A stretch of DNA of 64,000 nt, taken from Posidonia oceanica (lineage: Eukaryota; Streptophyta; Magnoliopsida; Alismatales; Posidoniaceae). Below the pieces are notes generated by a model. That model was not told where the DNA came from and ran no database searches. It saw only the letters and a list, made by a program, of their open reading frames with translations. How positions within the stretch are numbered: position 1 is the first letter of the stretch; the number at the start of each line of letters is the position of its first letter. The DNA lies in assembly GCA_037176725.1 (NCBI GenBank), contig JAZBRS010000044.1:9734001-9798000 (forward strand), in the 5' to 3' direction. This document shows positions 42,845-54,370 of this stretch, in pieces. The position numbers and the translations under genes are program-made.

Positions 42845-44123
42845 ATGAGCATAGAAGAGGCAGATCCAGCAGAGGAGCAGCCCTAGTATCATGACATAAA
42901 GGCTTTTCTGGAGTCTGGCAGCCTTCTGCCCGGTACCTCAGCAGTAGATAAAAGAACTTTGACGCGTCTGGTGTCAAAGTATGTACTAGGGGCAGGACAG
43001 TTGTACAGAAGGTCATACAATCAAATGCTCCTGCGTTGCTTGAACAAATCGGAGGCTGACATCTGATGCTTCAAGTACATGCAGGAACTTGCGGCCTGCA
43101 CATGAACGACGTCCTCCTGGCCAAGAAGATAATGCTTCAAGGTTACTTTTGGCTAACCATGGAAGCAGACTGCTGCCGGTTTGTGCACAGATGCCACAAC
43201 TGTCAAGTGCATGGTAACTTCATTCGGGCGCCCCCACAGGAATTGCATAGCATGTCATCGTCGTGGCCCTTCTCCACCTGGGGGATTGATGTCATTGGTG
43301 CCGTCCACCCTGCAGCTTCTAATGCTCATCGCTACATTCTGGTAGCGATCGACTACTTTACCAAGTGGGTGGAAGCAGCCTCCTACAAAACAGTTACTGC
43401 CGTGGCTACAAAAAGGTTTATCAGAAACAATATCATAGCCTGGTATGGGTCCCACATGCGCTCATCTCTAATAACGGCACGAATTTTATCGCTAAGAGGA
43501 TCGAAGACTATCTGCAGAGCTTCAACATTAAGCACCACAGATCCTCGCCTTATCGGCCACAGATGAACGATGCAGTAGAGTTTGCCAACAAGAACCTTGT
43601 TAAGATCCTGAAAAAGATGGCGGAAACTCACAAGGACTGGCACGACAAGCTTCCTTACGCACTCTGGGCGTACAGGACATCTGTTCGGACCTCAACAAGA
43701 GCCACCCCGTACTCTCTGGTGTATGGCATGGAGGCAGTGCTGCCTGTCGAAGTAGAGATCCCCTCACTGCGGATCCTATGGGAAGTCGAGTTGGAAGAAG
43801 CAGAATGGGTCGAAGACCGCTGCGTCCAACTAAATCTGATTGATGAGTACAGGCTGCAAGCTATGCACAATTCTCACTGTTACCAGAAGCGAATGGCCAG
43901 AGCATACTTGAAGAAGGTTCAGCCCAGAAGCTTCTAGTCAGGAGATCTTGTTCTGCGTGCCATTAATTTACCTGATGGTCGAGGCAAATTCCGACCTAAT
44001 TGGAGTGGTCCCTTTGTGGTCAAGCAAATCTTCTCAGGCGGCGCTGTAACTCTTGAGGACATGGATCAGGTCGAGCAGTTTGAGCCTGTCAACCTGTGTT
44101 ACCTCAAGAAGTACTATCAGTAG
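42845..44123 (+). pseudogene. Tat-2 integrase
   Basis: Zinc region with HAGTCGLHMN and CHNCQ. First core Asp at 43288-43290 (WGIDVIG). The second motif reads ISNNGTNF, so the catalytic Asp (Asp in Tat-1) is Asn at 43470-43472. Glu is kept in DAVEFANKN (43578-43580). The C-terminus RPNWSGPFVVKQIF ends YLKKYYQ. Frameshifts near 43060 and 43450 and a stop at 43935 (CAA in Tat-1). Confidence 0.93.
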
Positions 44124-45609
44124 CCTGGGGCAACCCCATTGCAGATCCTTCTCCCACATCCCGTCGCTTGCATTCTCACTCCTTGCACATCTCCACACAT
44201 CTCTTATCTTGTCTCTTGTATCTCTACCCCTGTATATCTTCATATATTTCTTTGACCCATCTCTTGCATTTCTTCTCCACTAAACATCCTCATATATTTC
44301 GTCCTTTCCAAACATTATCCCTTTTGAAATCATCATCGTCATCCTCATAAATCATGCATTGCATTTTGCCCGGTGATGAAGATCGGAAGTGCTTGCCTGC
44401 TCTGGAAGGAGTCCACCTTGCCTCACCCAGCACTACTCGGATGTCTTAGCTAGTGAGGGAGCCACCACCCAATCAGGATAGGCAAAATGCCCAAACTCAT
44501 AGGGCATACACCTCTAGAGGGAGGAAAAATGCTAAGGTGTGAGCTAAAAAAAAAAAAAAAGAGAGTAAATGTCTAAGTTTGGGCACAAATGAAAAAGGAT
44601 AGAAGGTGAAGACAGAAGCTGGCCTTAAAGATAGGGGCGTGCGATCCAACCTTGCCCCTCCAAATCACCTTGGAGAGGACCCAAAGCCTACATCCATGAA
44701 TCTATGCACCCCTTTTACTTCCAAAATAGGGATAGCGGAAGCCTGTGAAAAACAAAGAGAAAAGGAAAAAGAAGAAAAAAGAAAAGAAAAAAGAAAAGAA
44801 GAAAGCAAGCAAAAGAAGAAAAAGAAGAAAAGAAAGAGGTTGGACAAAAGTCAGCCTCAGAAATACAGGCAATGTTATCCCCCCATACCTTAGGAAGGAA
44901 CCAAGGGTGCAAGCCTGAACAATCTACAACTCTCCCACCTCAAAACTAGGCACCCGTCGCCTCCAAGCTAGGGACAGGGAAAGCCCGCACACCCATGTGG
45001 GAGAAAACAAAAGAAAAAAAGAGAGAGAGAAAGTAGGTGTAGGTCCTAAAGAGTTTGGCAGGTAGCCTGTCCTCACTATACCACCACCCGAATACCACCA
45101 ACACCCCTTCTGGAGTACCACCAACAAGTTAGGAGTCTAAGTAGAGTCCAGTGAGTCAGGGACCACTCTCTTCCTCTACAGCAGGCATCAAAGCACTCCG
45201 TATGCTGAGGGCAAAGCACACCAATCATAAATAAAGCATATCAACCCACATCATGCATATCGGCATCACCAATCATTCCTTCTCCCTCTCAATCATTCCG
45301 CTCTGCAAAAACTTGCCTCAACTCTGAGACAGTACTCTTACCAAGCACGCGTTGACGCCGTTCGAGCTGCGCTGGTCCAAAACTCCTGCTAGTCCCCATC
45401 CCCGTGCCAATAGAATCCCCTCTGCTTATATGTGCTTAACTGCTATGTTCTGATATTAACTGCCGAATATATTGAACTGCTTTACCAACTCTAGAATTTG
45501 CTTTCAATCAGCAATTATATGCTTATGTGATCTGACTGTCTACAGCCTTGATAACAGGTACCCTGAAGATTTTGCAACAGCCGTCTGCCTTCATTCTACG
45601 GCCTGCGCC
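44124..45609 (+). other. Tat-2 spacer between integrase and PMD-like ORF
   Basis: Counterpart of 16888-18383. C/T-rich start, the CCCGGTGATGAAGATC island (44370-44470), a purine-rich run (44740-44850), the GGCAGGTAGCCTGTCC island (45055-45200), the GAGACAGTACTC...ACGCGTTGACGCC island (45320-45370) and the acceptor-like CTGTCTACAG and GATAACAG (45535-45557). No gene. Confidence 0.75.
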
Positions 45610-46811
45610 ATGGGCTTCCCCACTCTCGAGACCCCAGTACACTATTCTGAGACCCTGTGGGGTTGGGTTGGCATGCTCACCCAAGATGACTGTGAAAAGA
45701 TGCGCCTGTGGGGCATACCAACTAAACTTCTGAAGGTAGTTGATGTCGAAGTAAGCCGACATCTCCTGTGCGTTGCCGCAAGATTCTGGAAGCCGGCGCA
45801 TCATGTCTTCCGCTTCGGAAGAATAGAACTGACACCCACGTTGGAGGAGGTGCGCTGGATCTGTGGCTTCTCTCGGCTAATGGCACCGCCCATCTTATGA
45901 GGCATGACAGGTACATAGCGGTCTTGAGCAAACTATCTGGGCTCTCTACTGATCGGTGCCAGCAAAGATTGATCTGCACCAGTGGCCTTATGCCCATGCT
46001 ACGCCTAGCATACTTCGATGAGATTATGGACAAGCATGCTGAGCTTGGAGACGAGCTATGGCTCCAGGGATTTGTCACCCGATTTCTAGGCAAGCTGATA
46101 TTCACACACGGCCGGATGACAGTTGCGATAGAAATTGCTGAAATCGCGCTTGCTGTGGTGACTCGGTAGATAGACCTGGCACCAGTTGTCCTGGCTAAAA
46201 CCTACCGCGGACTGGACTGCATCTCTCACCACTGCCGCCACTTCCACGGCTACGGAGTGCTAGTACAGACTTGGCTGGCTGCACATTTAGAACTGAACAT
46301 ACTACGCCCTCGGGCCAATGCCATTGAAACATACTGCAATAGCGGCCATGCCAAGATAATCAAGAGTGTCCCGGAGGAGTATAAGAAGCTATCAGAGCTG
46401 ACTGACGATACCATAGCATGGTGCATCATCCCATCCGCGGCCGAGCCATTCACTATCTTCTTTGGCACTTATGACGCGCGACTTGTTGTGCTACCAGGAT
46501 TCACCGGGGGTGTGGAGTATCACCCCATCCGGGTCATGCGGTAGTTCGGCCTCCAGCGGGGTGCCTTCATCGACAGCATAGCCCCCGTGCTCCTCCAGGC
46601 ATATCCATTCGGCTTGACATCTGCTACAGCTGAGCTAGCTGACCTGATGCAGCATAGGGTGCGATCTACTGACATAGCATCCACACAAGGCTCAAGATGC
46701 ACTCCTGAATACCTAACGAAGGTGCAGGTGCTCTGGCCCATCAGTGAGATACCTCCTGGCGCTCCCCTGTTCCCCGACTCCAGAAAGTCAAAGAAAGCCC
46801 GAATCAACTAG
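45610..46811 (+). pseudogene. Plant-mobile-domain-like ORF of Tat-2
   Basis: ATG 45610 to TAG 46809-46811, the same length as the Tat-1 ORF. Conserved blocks: FWKPAHHVFRFGRIELTPTL then EEVRWICG; LSTDRCQQRLICTSG; FTHGRMTVAIEIAEIALAV; GLDCISHHCRHF; GYGVLVQTWLAAHLE; VVLPGFTGGVEYHP. One base is missing near 45895, and stops at 46167 and 46542 replace CAG of Tat-1. The breaks differ from those of Tat-1, so the gene was intact in their common ancestor. Function is unknown; plant mobile domain proteins MAIN and MAIL1 act in silencing and gene expression, which does not establish the role here. Confidence 0.75.
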
Positions 46812-47300
46812 GGCACATGTATAGCCGTTTGCTTGTTTAGTCTTTATGCTGTATCTTTTGGCCTGCCACAGGCGTGTAATCAAAGCTCTATCAATACAAA
46901 GGCGTTCTGTGCCACTTGTCTGTATTTCAAGTCTGCTCCAATGCATGCATGTTCGTGCCAATCATATTGTAGGGCCTCTGGCCAGCCTCGCTGCCAAACG
47001 CCGCAGGAAAGTCCTCCTCAATCAATCCAAGTGCTGACCCGCGCCGTCAATACAAGCAAGGCCGCCAAGCGCCATCGCCCTGATCTTCTCCCAGGGACTG
47101 GTACCCCAAACTACTCGTTTAGCAAATGCATCAGTTTTGTCTCTACCTTTCGCTTTTGATGCCAAGGATGCACTGGCGATACCCCTCGTATCATCCTAAT
47201 ACTAGGGGCATCTTTTTTGACCGCCCCTTGGTATCATTCCCCCCATCTTTCCCCCATGATATTCCTGGATATCACGGGATGATCTACTCTCGCAAAACCT
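46812..47300 (+). other. Tat-2 3' UTR, proximal part
   Basis: Similar to 19586-20120. It contains the decayed form of the CCCCTGGTATCA hairpin (47192-47218) and GATATTCCTGGATATC near 47258. No ORF. Confidence 0.72.
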
Positions 47301-47304
47301 TCAC

Positions 47305-47575
47305 TTGTTGGCCGATAAGTTTGATATCTTATCAACCATTCATTTGCTGGCCGATAAGTCCGATATCTTATCACCCATTCATTTGCCGGCTGATAAGTCC
47401 GATATCTTATCACCCATTCATTTGCCTGCCAATAAGTCTGATATCTAATCATCCATTCATTTGCCGGCCGATAAGTCTGATATCTTATCATCCATTCATT
47501 TGTCGGCCGATAAGTCTGGTATCTTATCATCAGATTCATCTTCCGGTCGATAAGTCCGATATCTTATCAATCAAT
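47305..47575 (+). repeat. Tat-2 hairpin array I (GATAAG/CTTATC)
   Basis: Seven units of about 38 bp, mostly GCCGGCCGATAAGTCYGATA + TCTTATCA + CCATTCATTT. Same hairpin as Tat-1 array I with a different spacer. One unit has lost pairing (AATAAG...CTAATC near 47435). Confidence 0.92.
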
Positions 47576-47584
47576 CCATCAAGC

Positions 47585-48275
47585 ACCTCTTTCGGCTGAT
47601 GATCTGAAACTCATCACTCTTTCGGCTGATGATCCGAAACTCATCACTCTTTCGGCTGATATCTAGTAACTATCACTAACAACTGCACCCCTTCTGGTTT
47701 GATGAACCGTAAAACATTGCTTTCCGATTTGATGACCCGTAAAACATCACTCTTCGGCTGATGATCCGAAACTCATCACTCTTCAGCTGATATCCAAAAC
47801 TATCACCTGCAGTTGTGTTTTCTGGCTGATATCCAGTAACTATCACTAACTAATGCCCCTTTCCGGTTTGTTGATCCGTAAAACATCGCTTTCCGATTTG
47901 ATGATCCGTAAAACATCGCTTTCCGATTTGATGATCCGTAAAACATCGCTTTCTGGTTTGATGATCCGTAAAACATCGCTCTTTGGCTGATGATTCGAAA
48001 CTCATCACTCTTCGGCTAATACCCGAAACTATCATGGGCATTTGCGTTTTCCGGCTGATATCCAGTAACTATCACTCATGATTGCGCTTTCCGGTTTGAT
48101 GATCCGAAACTCATCATTCTTTCAGTTGATATCCGAAACTATCTTGCGCAATTGTGTTTTCCGGCTGATATCCAGTAACTATCACCCCTCCCAGTTTGAT
48201 GAACCGTAAAACATCACTTCCCTACTGATGATCCGAAACTCATCACCTTCAGCCGATAAATCCGATATCTTATCA
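47585..48275 (+). repeat. Tat-2 hairpin array II (TGATGA/TCATCA, GATG/CATC, TGATA/TATCA)
   Basis: More than 20 units of 24-32 bp with several hairpin types: TGATGA-TCCGAAAC-TCATCA, TTTGATG-ATCCGTAAAA-CATCGC, TGATA-TCCAGTAAC-TATCA and TGATA-TCCGAAAC-TATCA. Loops are nearly the same as in Tat-1 array II while stems differ. The last unit is GATAAATCCGATATCTTATC. Confidence 0.92.
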
Positions 48276-48809
48276 CTTCCTTCGCGCGACTTTGTTCCAA
48301 GAGGACAAAGTCCCGCATGTCTCCGCGATAGGAGAAGGTGCCCCTCTCCTCCCATGCCTCTTTTGTTCTTGTTTGCCCCCTGCTGCGTGGCCCTAGCCAC
48401 CTTGCTTGCTGCCTTAGGTAGGGATAGGCCTCCTCTTTCCTCCCCCTCTCTGGGGTGGTAGACCTGACTGCCCAGCCGACAAGCCTGTCAGACTTGTCTG
48501 ATGCCGCCTGTTGCGCAAGTTTGGACTAGCCACCAGATTTTCGCATTGCATCGCAGTTTTTAGCATCCTTCTGCATCAACCCAGCATTTCTTTAGTTTTG
48601 GCATCGCATGCTAGATAGTCGCATTAGTATACATTGCATTCCATCAGCATTTGCATCCGCATCCGCATTCTCGCATTTCGACATTGGGTCATGATTTTCG
48701 GTGCATCCACCGAATAAGTGACTTACGCCGATAACAATTTTGTGATCTCGCCGGTCAGGTGGGGTGTCTTGTCAAGCCTGAGTAGCGGCCTTGCTTCGCT
48801 TGACCTCGC
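48276..48809 (+). other. Tat-2 3' UTR tail
   Basis: Begins with the GACTTTGT...ACAAAGTC hairpin (48288-48312). Later GCAT-rich and then conserved with Tat-1 up to the polypurine tract. No ORF. Confidence 0.72.
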
Positions 48810-48824
48810 TCAGGGAGGGGCATC
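48810..48824 (+). promoter_or_regulatory. Polypurine tract of Tat-2
   Basis: CAGGGAGGGGCATC directly before the 3' LTR, same as in Tat-1. Confidence 0.9.
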
Positions 48825-50339
48825 TGTAGACACCCTAATTTGACAGACTGAATTAGTGGAATCTCTCTCTTGTGGCTTCAAAAACCCTAAATCCCTTTCA
48901 AACAAAAACCCACCTCAAACCTAAACCCTAAATCCTTTTCACCAAAACCCTAAAATCAATCACAAAAACTTAAGAGAAAATCCAATTCAAACCCTAGAAA
49001 AGAACCCACTAAAAACCCTCCCATGAAAACCCTAGAAAAGCACTTCAAAAACTTAGAGAAAAAGAAAGAAAACAATTAAAAGAAAACCTAAAAACCCTAA
49101 TTTAAAAAAAAAATTTAACAAGAAAACAATTAATCAAAGGAAAAACATAATAAAAGACAAATTAAAGACCCTAAAACCCTAATTAAAAAAGAAAACACAA
49201 GAAGAAACAAATCAAAACCTTAAAAAACAATTAAAAAACTTGGACAAACAATTAGAAGAAAAATCTAGTTAAAGAGCAACCAAAAACTAAGAATACAACC
49301 TAAAAATACAATTAAAACAAACAAAAGGAAAATACAATTAAAAAAAACAAAAGGAAAATATAATTAAAACAAACAAAAGAAAAAAACCCTATTAAAAACA
49401 ATCAAAAGAAAATCCTAGAAAAAAAGAAACAATCAAAGAACCTAGGATAAACAATTAAAAAACAAACAATAAACAATTAACAAACCTAAAAAACAATTAA
49501 AACATAAACTTAAGAAAAACAATTAAAAGACTTAACTTAAAAAAGAAAAACTTAATAAGTAAAACAAACTTAAAAATAATCAAAAGAAAAACTTAATAAG
49601 TAAAACAAACTTAAAAATAATCAAAAGAAAAACGTAAAACAAACTTAGAAATAATCAAAAGAAAAACTTAACAAACAATTAAAACAAACTTAAAAAACAA
49701 TTAAAAGAAAATCTCAAGAAAAACAATTATAAAAACTTAAACTAAAAAACAAAACAATCACTAAAACCCCTTCAAACCCTAATTAAAAAATTTAAAAATT
49801 TAAAAAACAATCTTCCAAACCCTAATTAAAAAACTTAACCTAAAAAACAACCACTTTAAAACTATTTCCAAACCCCCCTTTATTTCAAACCTTCTTCTTC
49901 TTTTTCTCCTTCTTTTCCTCCTTTCCTTCCCCTTTTATTTCTTCTTCTCCTTTCCTCTTTTTCTCATCTGGCCCAGCCCATTGCTAGCCTTCCCCTTTCT
50001 TTTTTCTTTTTTCCCAGCTCCAGCCCAACCCAGCCCAGCCCACCTTCTCTTCTTCTCCCTTTTCTTCTTTTTCCCCGGCCTTCTCCTTCTTCTTCCTCAG
50101 GCCCACGACCTTCAGCCAGCTCCTCCTCCTCCTCAGCTTTCCCTTGCAATTCAAATTTCCCCCCACCGTCAACTCACCCTCGCCTGCCACCCCTGCACTC
50201 ACAGCCTCTCACAAGCCCGCCCGTCCTTCGTCGACACGCCCTCTGCAGCAGTTACTACCGGCTGTCGTGTGTCCCGTCCGGCAGGCCACCCTCTCATAGC
50301 TTCCTCCTGCCCGCGCTCGTGGTTTGAATCCACACTCGA

Positions 50340-51101
50340 GTGCCCCCCCTCCAGATAAAACCAGAACCACCTCCTTCTCCTTCCCCACCATTTTTTTCTG
50401 TGCAATTGAGAGAGCAAGAGAGAACTAGAGCCCTCTTCTTCCTCCTCTTCCAGAATTCCAAATCCTCTCCCGACCTGCAACTAGCCCCCTCCCAGCTCCC
50501 AAATCTCCTGCATTCCACTCCCCAGATACACATCCAAACACCCAGAATCCCCTCCTCCCTCCTCGTGCTTCCCGAACCCAGCAACCAACCCCAAACACCT
50601 ACAACCTTCACACACACCCAGAACGCCCTTCCACCTGAAAATTCTCACCCCTCAGCCCACGCCATCTCCTCCAAACCCAGCCCAATACTCCCTGAACCTC
50701 CGCCATCTCAGACCACCCCTCACCTCAGCCCGAAACCCTCAGCATCACCACCACACCACCACAAATGCCTGCAACCACATTTCCACCCGAAACGACCAAA
50801 ACCTCAAACTCTCTCCAGAGCACCCTTCCAACCCAATTCAACCCCTCCACCACCTTCACTAAACCTCCAGCAAGCCACAAGAGGAATCCCCTCAGCCCAA
50901 AGAGCAACGTTCCACCCCAGCAACCTGCAGCTCCACCAGCAGCACCCAAAAAATCCATCTCCACTTGCAAGCCTAGAAACCTACTTCTGTTTAGTTCCTG
51001 AGCTCCGGAGGAGCAACAGCAACCGCTCCCTATCATTGCGTGCCGCCGAAGACGCCTGCAGCAGCACCACCACCTCCGCCGACTCCTGCACAACCCACTG
51101 A
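50340..51101 (+). other. Pro/Ser-rich open frame in Tat-2 3' LTR, doubtful coding
   Basis: 253 codons, low complexity, starting near a non-ATG or weak start and ending at a TGA 31 bp before the donor-like AACAG|GTATTT. The frame in the 5' LTR is interrupted. No recognised domain. Confidence 0.22.
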
Positions 51102-52826
51102 AGTCGGGGGAACAATCCAGCAGCGCAAACAGGTATTTCTTCTTACTAGTAGCTTAGTTTTAGCCCTCCATTACTTCGCAGCCCCTTAGATCTAGGTTTT
51201 GGCCCTTGGTTTGCCGAGTCGCCGCCGCCACAAGTTCATCTTCTCCAGCGAGCTGAATCTGCGCCGACTGTGCTCTAGGCATCCGCAGCTCCTCCTGACC
51301 GTGCTCGGAGTTCCGCCGAGGTCCCAAGAGCACCACCTTGCTCTCCCCTTCCGCCGTCGTCGCCTCCAACAGCCAGACCACCTCTAGTAGCCCTCTGTAG
51401 AGCTCCGCCGCTGTTGTCAAGCCACCTCAGATGTCGTCATGTGCCGCCAAGCCCACCGCAACCTCCGGGGAAGTCTCCTCCAGCCTCCGGACACCTCCGT
51501 GCCGCCGCACGCCAGCCTCCGCCGCCATGGTCAGCCTTCTTCTCTGGCCAGACCTGCTGCCGCTCGCAGTCAACTGTAGCACTGTTCATCTGTATAGTTT
51601 CAATTTTAGTTTGGTTAGATGCATTAAAATTAATTCCAGTAGTTTTGTTTTATTACTTTTAGGTCCAGTCATAGTTTAAGTTTCATTTAATTCCTGAATA
51701 AAACTATATTGCATTGCTTTTAATTCCTGTTTTTCTTTTTATTACATCTTAGTCCTGCTGTAGTTCAAAACCTTTTAGCATCCTTTAGTTTTAGTCCAGT
51801 AACTTGTTTTCTTTACATTCAAGTCCTGCAGTTGTTAAAATCATTTAATTTCATGTTTTTATCTTATTACATTACATTTATCTTCTGTAGTTTACTTTAT
51901 TTACGTTTCAGTCCTCTGTTTTGTTTATCAATCATATAAATTCTAAGTTTACCATACTACATTGCATGTTTTATTTTGTATTTTCTTTTTATTACCTTAA
52001 AGTCCTCTGTTCAGTTGGAAATCATTTAATCTCATACTTTACCATATTACATTGCACTTTTTATTCTGTATTATGCTTTTATTACTTTCCAGTCCTCTAC
52101 ATGTTAGACATATCATTTAATTTGCATTTTACCTTATTGCATTGCATAAAACACCAGCATTTTACTTTATTTGCATCCAGGTCCATTCACAGCATACATT
52201 TTATTTTTATGCATTGCATTTGACCCCCTAACTTTTAAAATAATCGCATCTAGGTCCTCAGGTTTGCATTTGCATTACATCTAGGCCCCTGAGTTTGCAT
52301 TTGCATTGCATATAGGCCCCTAGGTTTGCATTTAATTGCATCTAGGCCCCTGAGTTTGCATTTGCATTTCATACAGGTCCCTAGGTTTGCATTTAGTTGC
52401 ATCTAGGCCGCTGAGCTTGCATTTGCATCACATCTAGGCCCCTGAGTTTGCATTTGCATTGCATATAGGCCCTTAGGTTTGCATTTAATTGCATCTGGCC
52501 CCCTACAATCTCTCCTAATTACATTTAGGTCCTTTTCTTACATTTTTGCATGCATAACTCCTAATTAGCTTTGCATTCAGCATATGTATTGTTGCATCAC
52601 CATTCTTGCATGCATTTACCCTGTTTCGCTTTCATTTGCATTGTTTTGCTTGCATTTGCATTGTTTTGCGTGCCCGCTCTTGTTTTCCTTCGCCTTTGCA
52701 CTGTTTGGCGTGCCCGCTTTCGTTTCTCGCACCATTTTGCGTGTCTGCTGTTGTTTTCCTTTGCATATCGCTTGCATGTGTATGGTTTTACCGCTGTTTT
52801 GTTTTATCACTTGCATTTGCATTTAG

Positions 52827-53130
52827 GGCAGTGATGCTTACTGCTTGGAGTACTCACGAACCAGGGTTTGCCTGGTTCAGAACACAGATAGCGCTGCTAA
52901 GCACTTAGATTGCACGTTTAATTCCTTGCACGCATTTCATCACTTAGAGCACACCTTTGAGCATCTAATTAGGCATTCATGGCACTTAGGCATTTAAAGC
53001 ATGCATTTTCCTACTTATGCGAGCGTAAGCCTAGAAAGACCGATTCTCGGGCATGTCGGGGGTGCCTAACACCTTCCCCGCACGTAACAGGAATCCTTAC
53101 CCTTTCTCATGGCCCGCAATGACCATATTG
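52827..53130 (+). promoter_or_regulatory. Conserved U5 block, Tat-2 3' LTR
   Basis: Follows TTTGCATTTAG. The hairpin GGCAGT...ACTGCT and the GGGTGCCTAACACCTTCCCC element are kept. Confidence 0.7.
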
Positions 53131-53451
53131 CCCTCATCCTAGGCACGAGTCACATCATTTGCATCTCATTGCTTATCATTTCATCTGCATTGCATTGCAT
53201 TGCATCTCTTGCTTGGTTTTGCGTGTTTATTCATGCATTTCTTCGGTTTTCCTTGTCTTCCGATTTAATAGATACGGTGGCGACTCTGATTTGTCTTATC
53301 TTCTCCTTTTCTTTCCTTTTTTCCATTTTTTAAGTGTTTTCGAGTCAAGTCTTCCTTCTCAGATACACCCGCTAATAGTGAACCTGATTCCGATCGGTGC
53401 ACGCGAGCTTTGGCAGTGTGCATGGACGATCCGGACACCGAGATTACTACA

Positions 53452-53456
53452 ATTTG
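53452..53456. repeat. Target site duplication of Tat-2, right copy (ATTTG)
   Basis: Matches 29201-29205 exactly. Confidence 0.95.
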
Positions 53457-53573
53457 TTTTCCAAATTGGCATGCATCACATAATCTATCCTTTTTGAAAT
53501 TAATTTTTGAAAAATCATTTATAAGATCACCTTTGGACAATTTTGATAGTTGGCCCATACTGGCTTGGCCAAG

Positions 53574-53993
53574 TCATCTATGCCATAGCCAAGCATCATC
53601 ATTTGTAGAAGCAATACAAGATATAATTTTATTTGTTTTATATGATACTTTTATCTTATACACATTATGCTTCCTATTTCCAGTAAATATTACTTTATTT
53701 GTTATTGAATCAAATATTGTGCATTCTTTCTTATCATACAAGACTTTATAACCTATATCACACAATTGACTAATGCTAATTAGATTATGTTTTAACCAAT
53801 CTACCAACAAAACATTTTTAATAGAAGGGTTGTCAGGATTACCTACATTTTCAATCCCGACAATTTTTCCTTTAGCATTATCTCTAAATGTAACTGTTCC
53901 ATCATCTTTAGACTTTAGTATGCACAGGAGATTATGATCTCCAGTCATGTGACGAGAGCAGCCACTATCCAAGATCCACTTTGAATTCATCAT
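53574..53993 (-). pseudogene. Copia protease and GAG-pre-integrase start
   Basis: MNSKWILDSGCSRHMTGD contains the active-site Asp-Ser-Gly (Asp codon at 53967-53969). It is followed by SIKNVLLVDWLKHNLISISQ and LYDKKECTIFD, typical of copia proteases, and DDAWLWHR, the start of the pre-integrase segment. Open for 139 codons. A stop follows WHR where WLGH is usual. Confidence 0.93.
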
Positions 53994-54364
53994 ATTCCTA
54001 CATTAGATGAAAGCAAAGTCTTAGGCACCCATATTTTAGTGGGACGGGTTTTATGGATTATCTTACCATACTTGTCCCTTTGTACCCTCTTGGATGGATT
54101 TTGTTTCTTAACAACAAATATATATTTTTCATTTGTGGTTTCCCTTATGAATCCATTCTCATATGGTGTGTTTTGGAAGGGGGAAAAAAATCCAATACCA
54201 AGTTTATGCAAGGAAGCTCTTTGATTTGATAGTAATAAATCCAAATTTTGTTTTCCCTTTGTAAATTTTACAATAGTGTTTAGTAGATGATTGCTTTTAT
54301 CTTTTAGAGTTTTGATGTCTTTTTCTAAATTACAAATTTTATATTTCATATGTCCTAGACTCAT
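53990..54364 (-). pseudogene. Copia gag-protease linker
   Basis: Open for 124 codons. It contains a Leu/Lys-rich heptad-like stretch (KYKICNLEKDIKTLKDKSNH) and then a basic segment ending KIIHKTRPTKIWVPKTLLSS, common just before copia protease in SIRE-like elements. Confidence 0.8.
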
Positions 54365-54370
54365 ATTTAA

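Larger units (their letters stand above)
35315..44123 (+). pseudogene. Tat-2 gag-pol polyprotein, broken
   Basis: From ATGGCCCAG at 35315 to TAG 44121-44123. Same domain order as Tat-1. Frameshifts near 35450, 39120, 39650, 42700 (a 10-bp tandem duplication of TGCGAGCATC), 43060 and 43450. In-frame stops include 36474, 36507, 36699, 36903, 37335, 37686, 38244, 39000, 39260, 40159, 40327, 40891, 41749, 41845, 41869, 41944, 42304, 42313, 42466, 42628, 42884 and 43935. Most correspond to CAG, TGG or CGA in Tat-1; 36903 and 40891 are shared with Tat-1. Protease and RT happen to be uninterrupted. Confidence 0.93.
29206..53451 (+). mobile_element. Tat-2: giant Ty3/gypsy Tat-clade retrotransposon
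   Basis: Complete but inactive element of 24,246 bp with LTRs of 4756 and 4627 bp and ATTTG duplications. Gene order and internal sequence correspond to Tat-1 along the whole internal region. The LTRs share only the first ~60 bp, general zoning and the conserved 3' block. It is inserted in the copia integrase gene in the same orientation as Tat-1. Coding parts carry many stops, above all CAG-to-TAG. Confidence 0.95.
48825..53451 (+). repeat. 3' LTR of Tat-2
   Basis: TGTAGACACCC to TACTACA. Parts: A-rich tract 48900-49850, C-rich zone with open frame 50340-51101, proposed intron 51133-52826, GCAT array 52230-52500, short 30-bp-type array 52630-52750, conserved block 52827-53130 and PBS-like motif at 53278. 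Shorter than the 5' LTR by 129 bp, mainly from fewer repeat units. Confidence 0.95.

Noticed and set aside
52571..52908. Cys/Phe-rich small frames in the Tat-2 LTR (also 33026-33423)
   Set aside because: They lie in TTGCATTTGCAT-type repeats in the proposed intron and are open in several frames at once.
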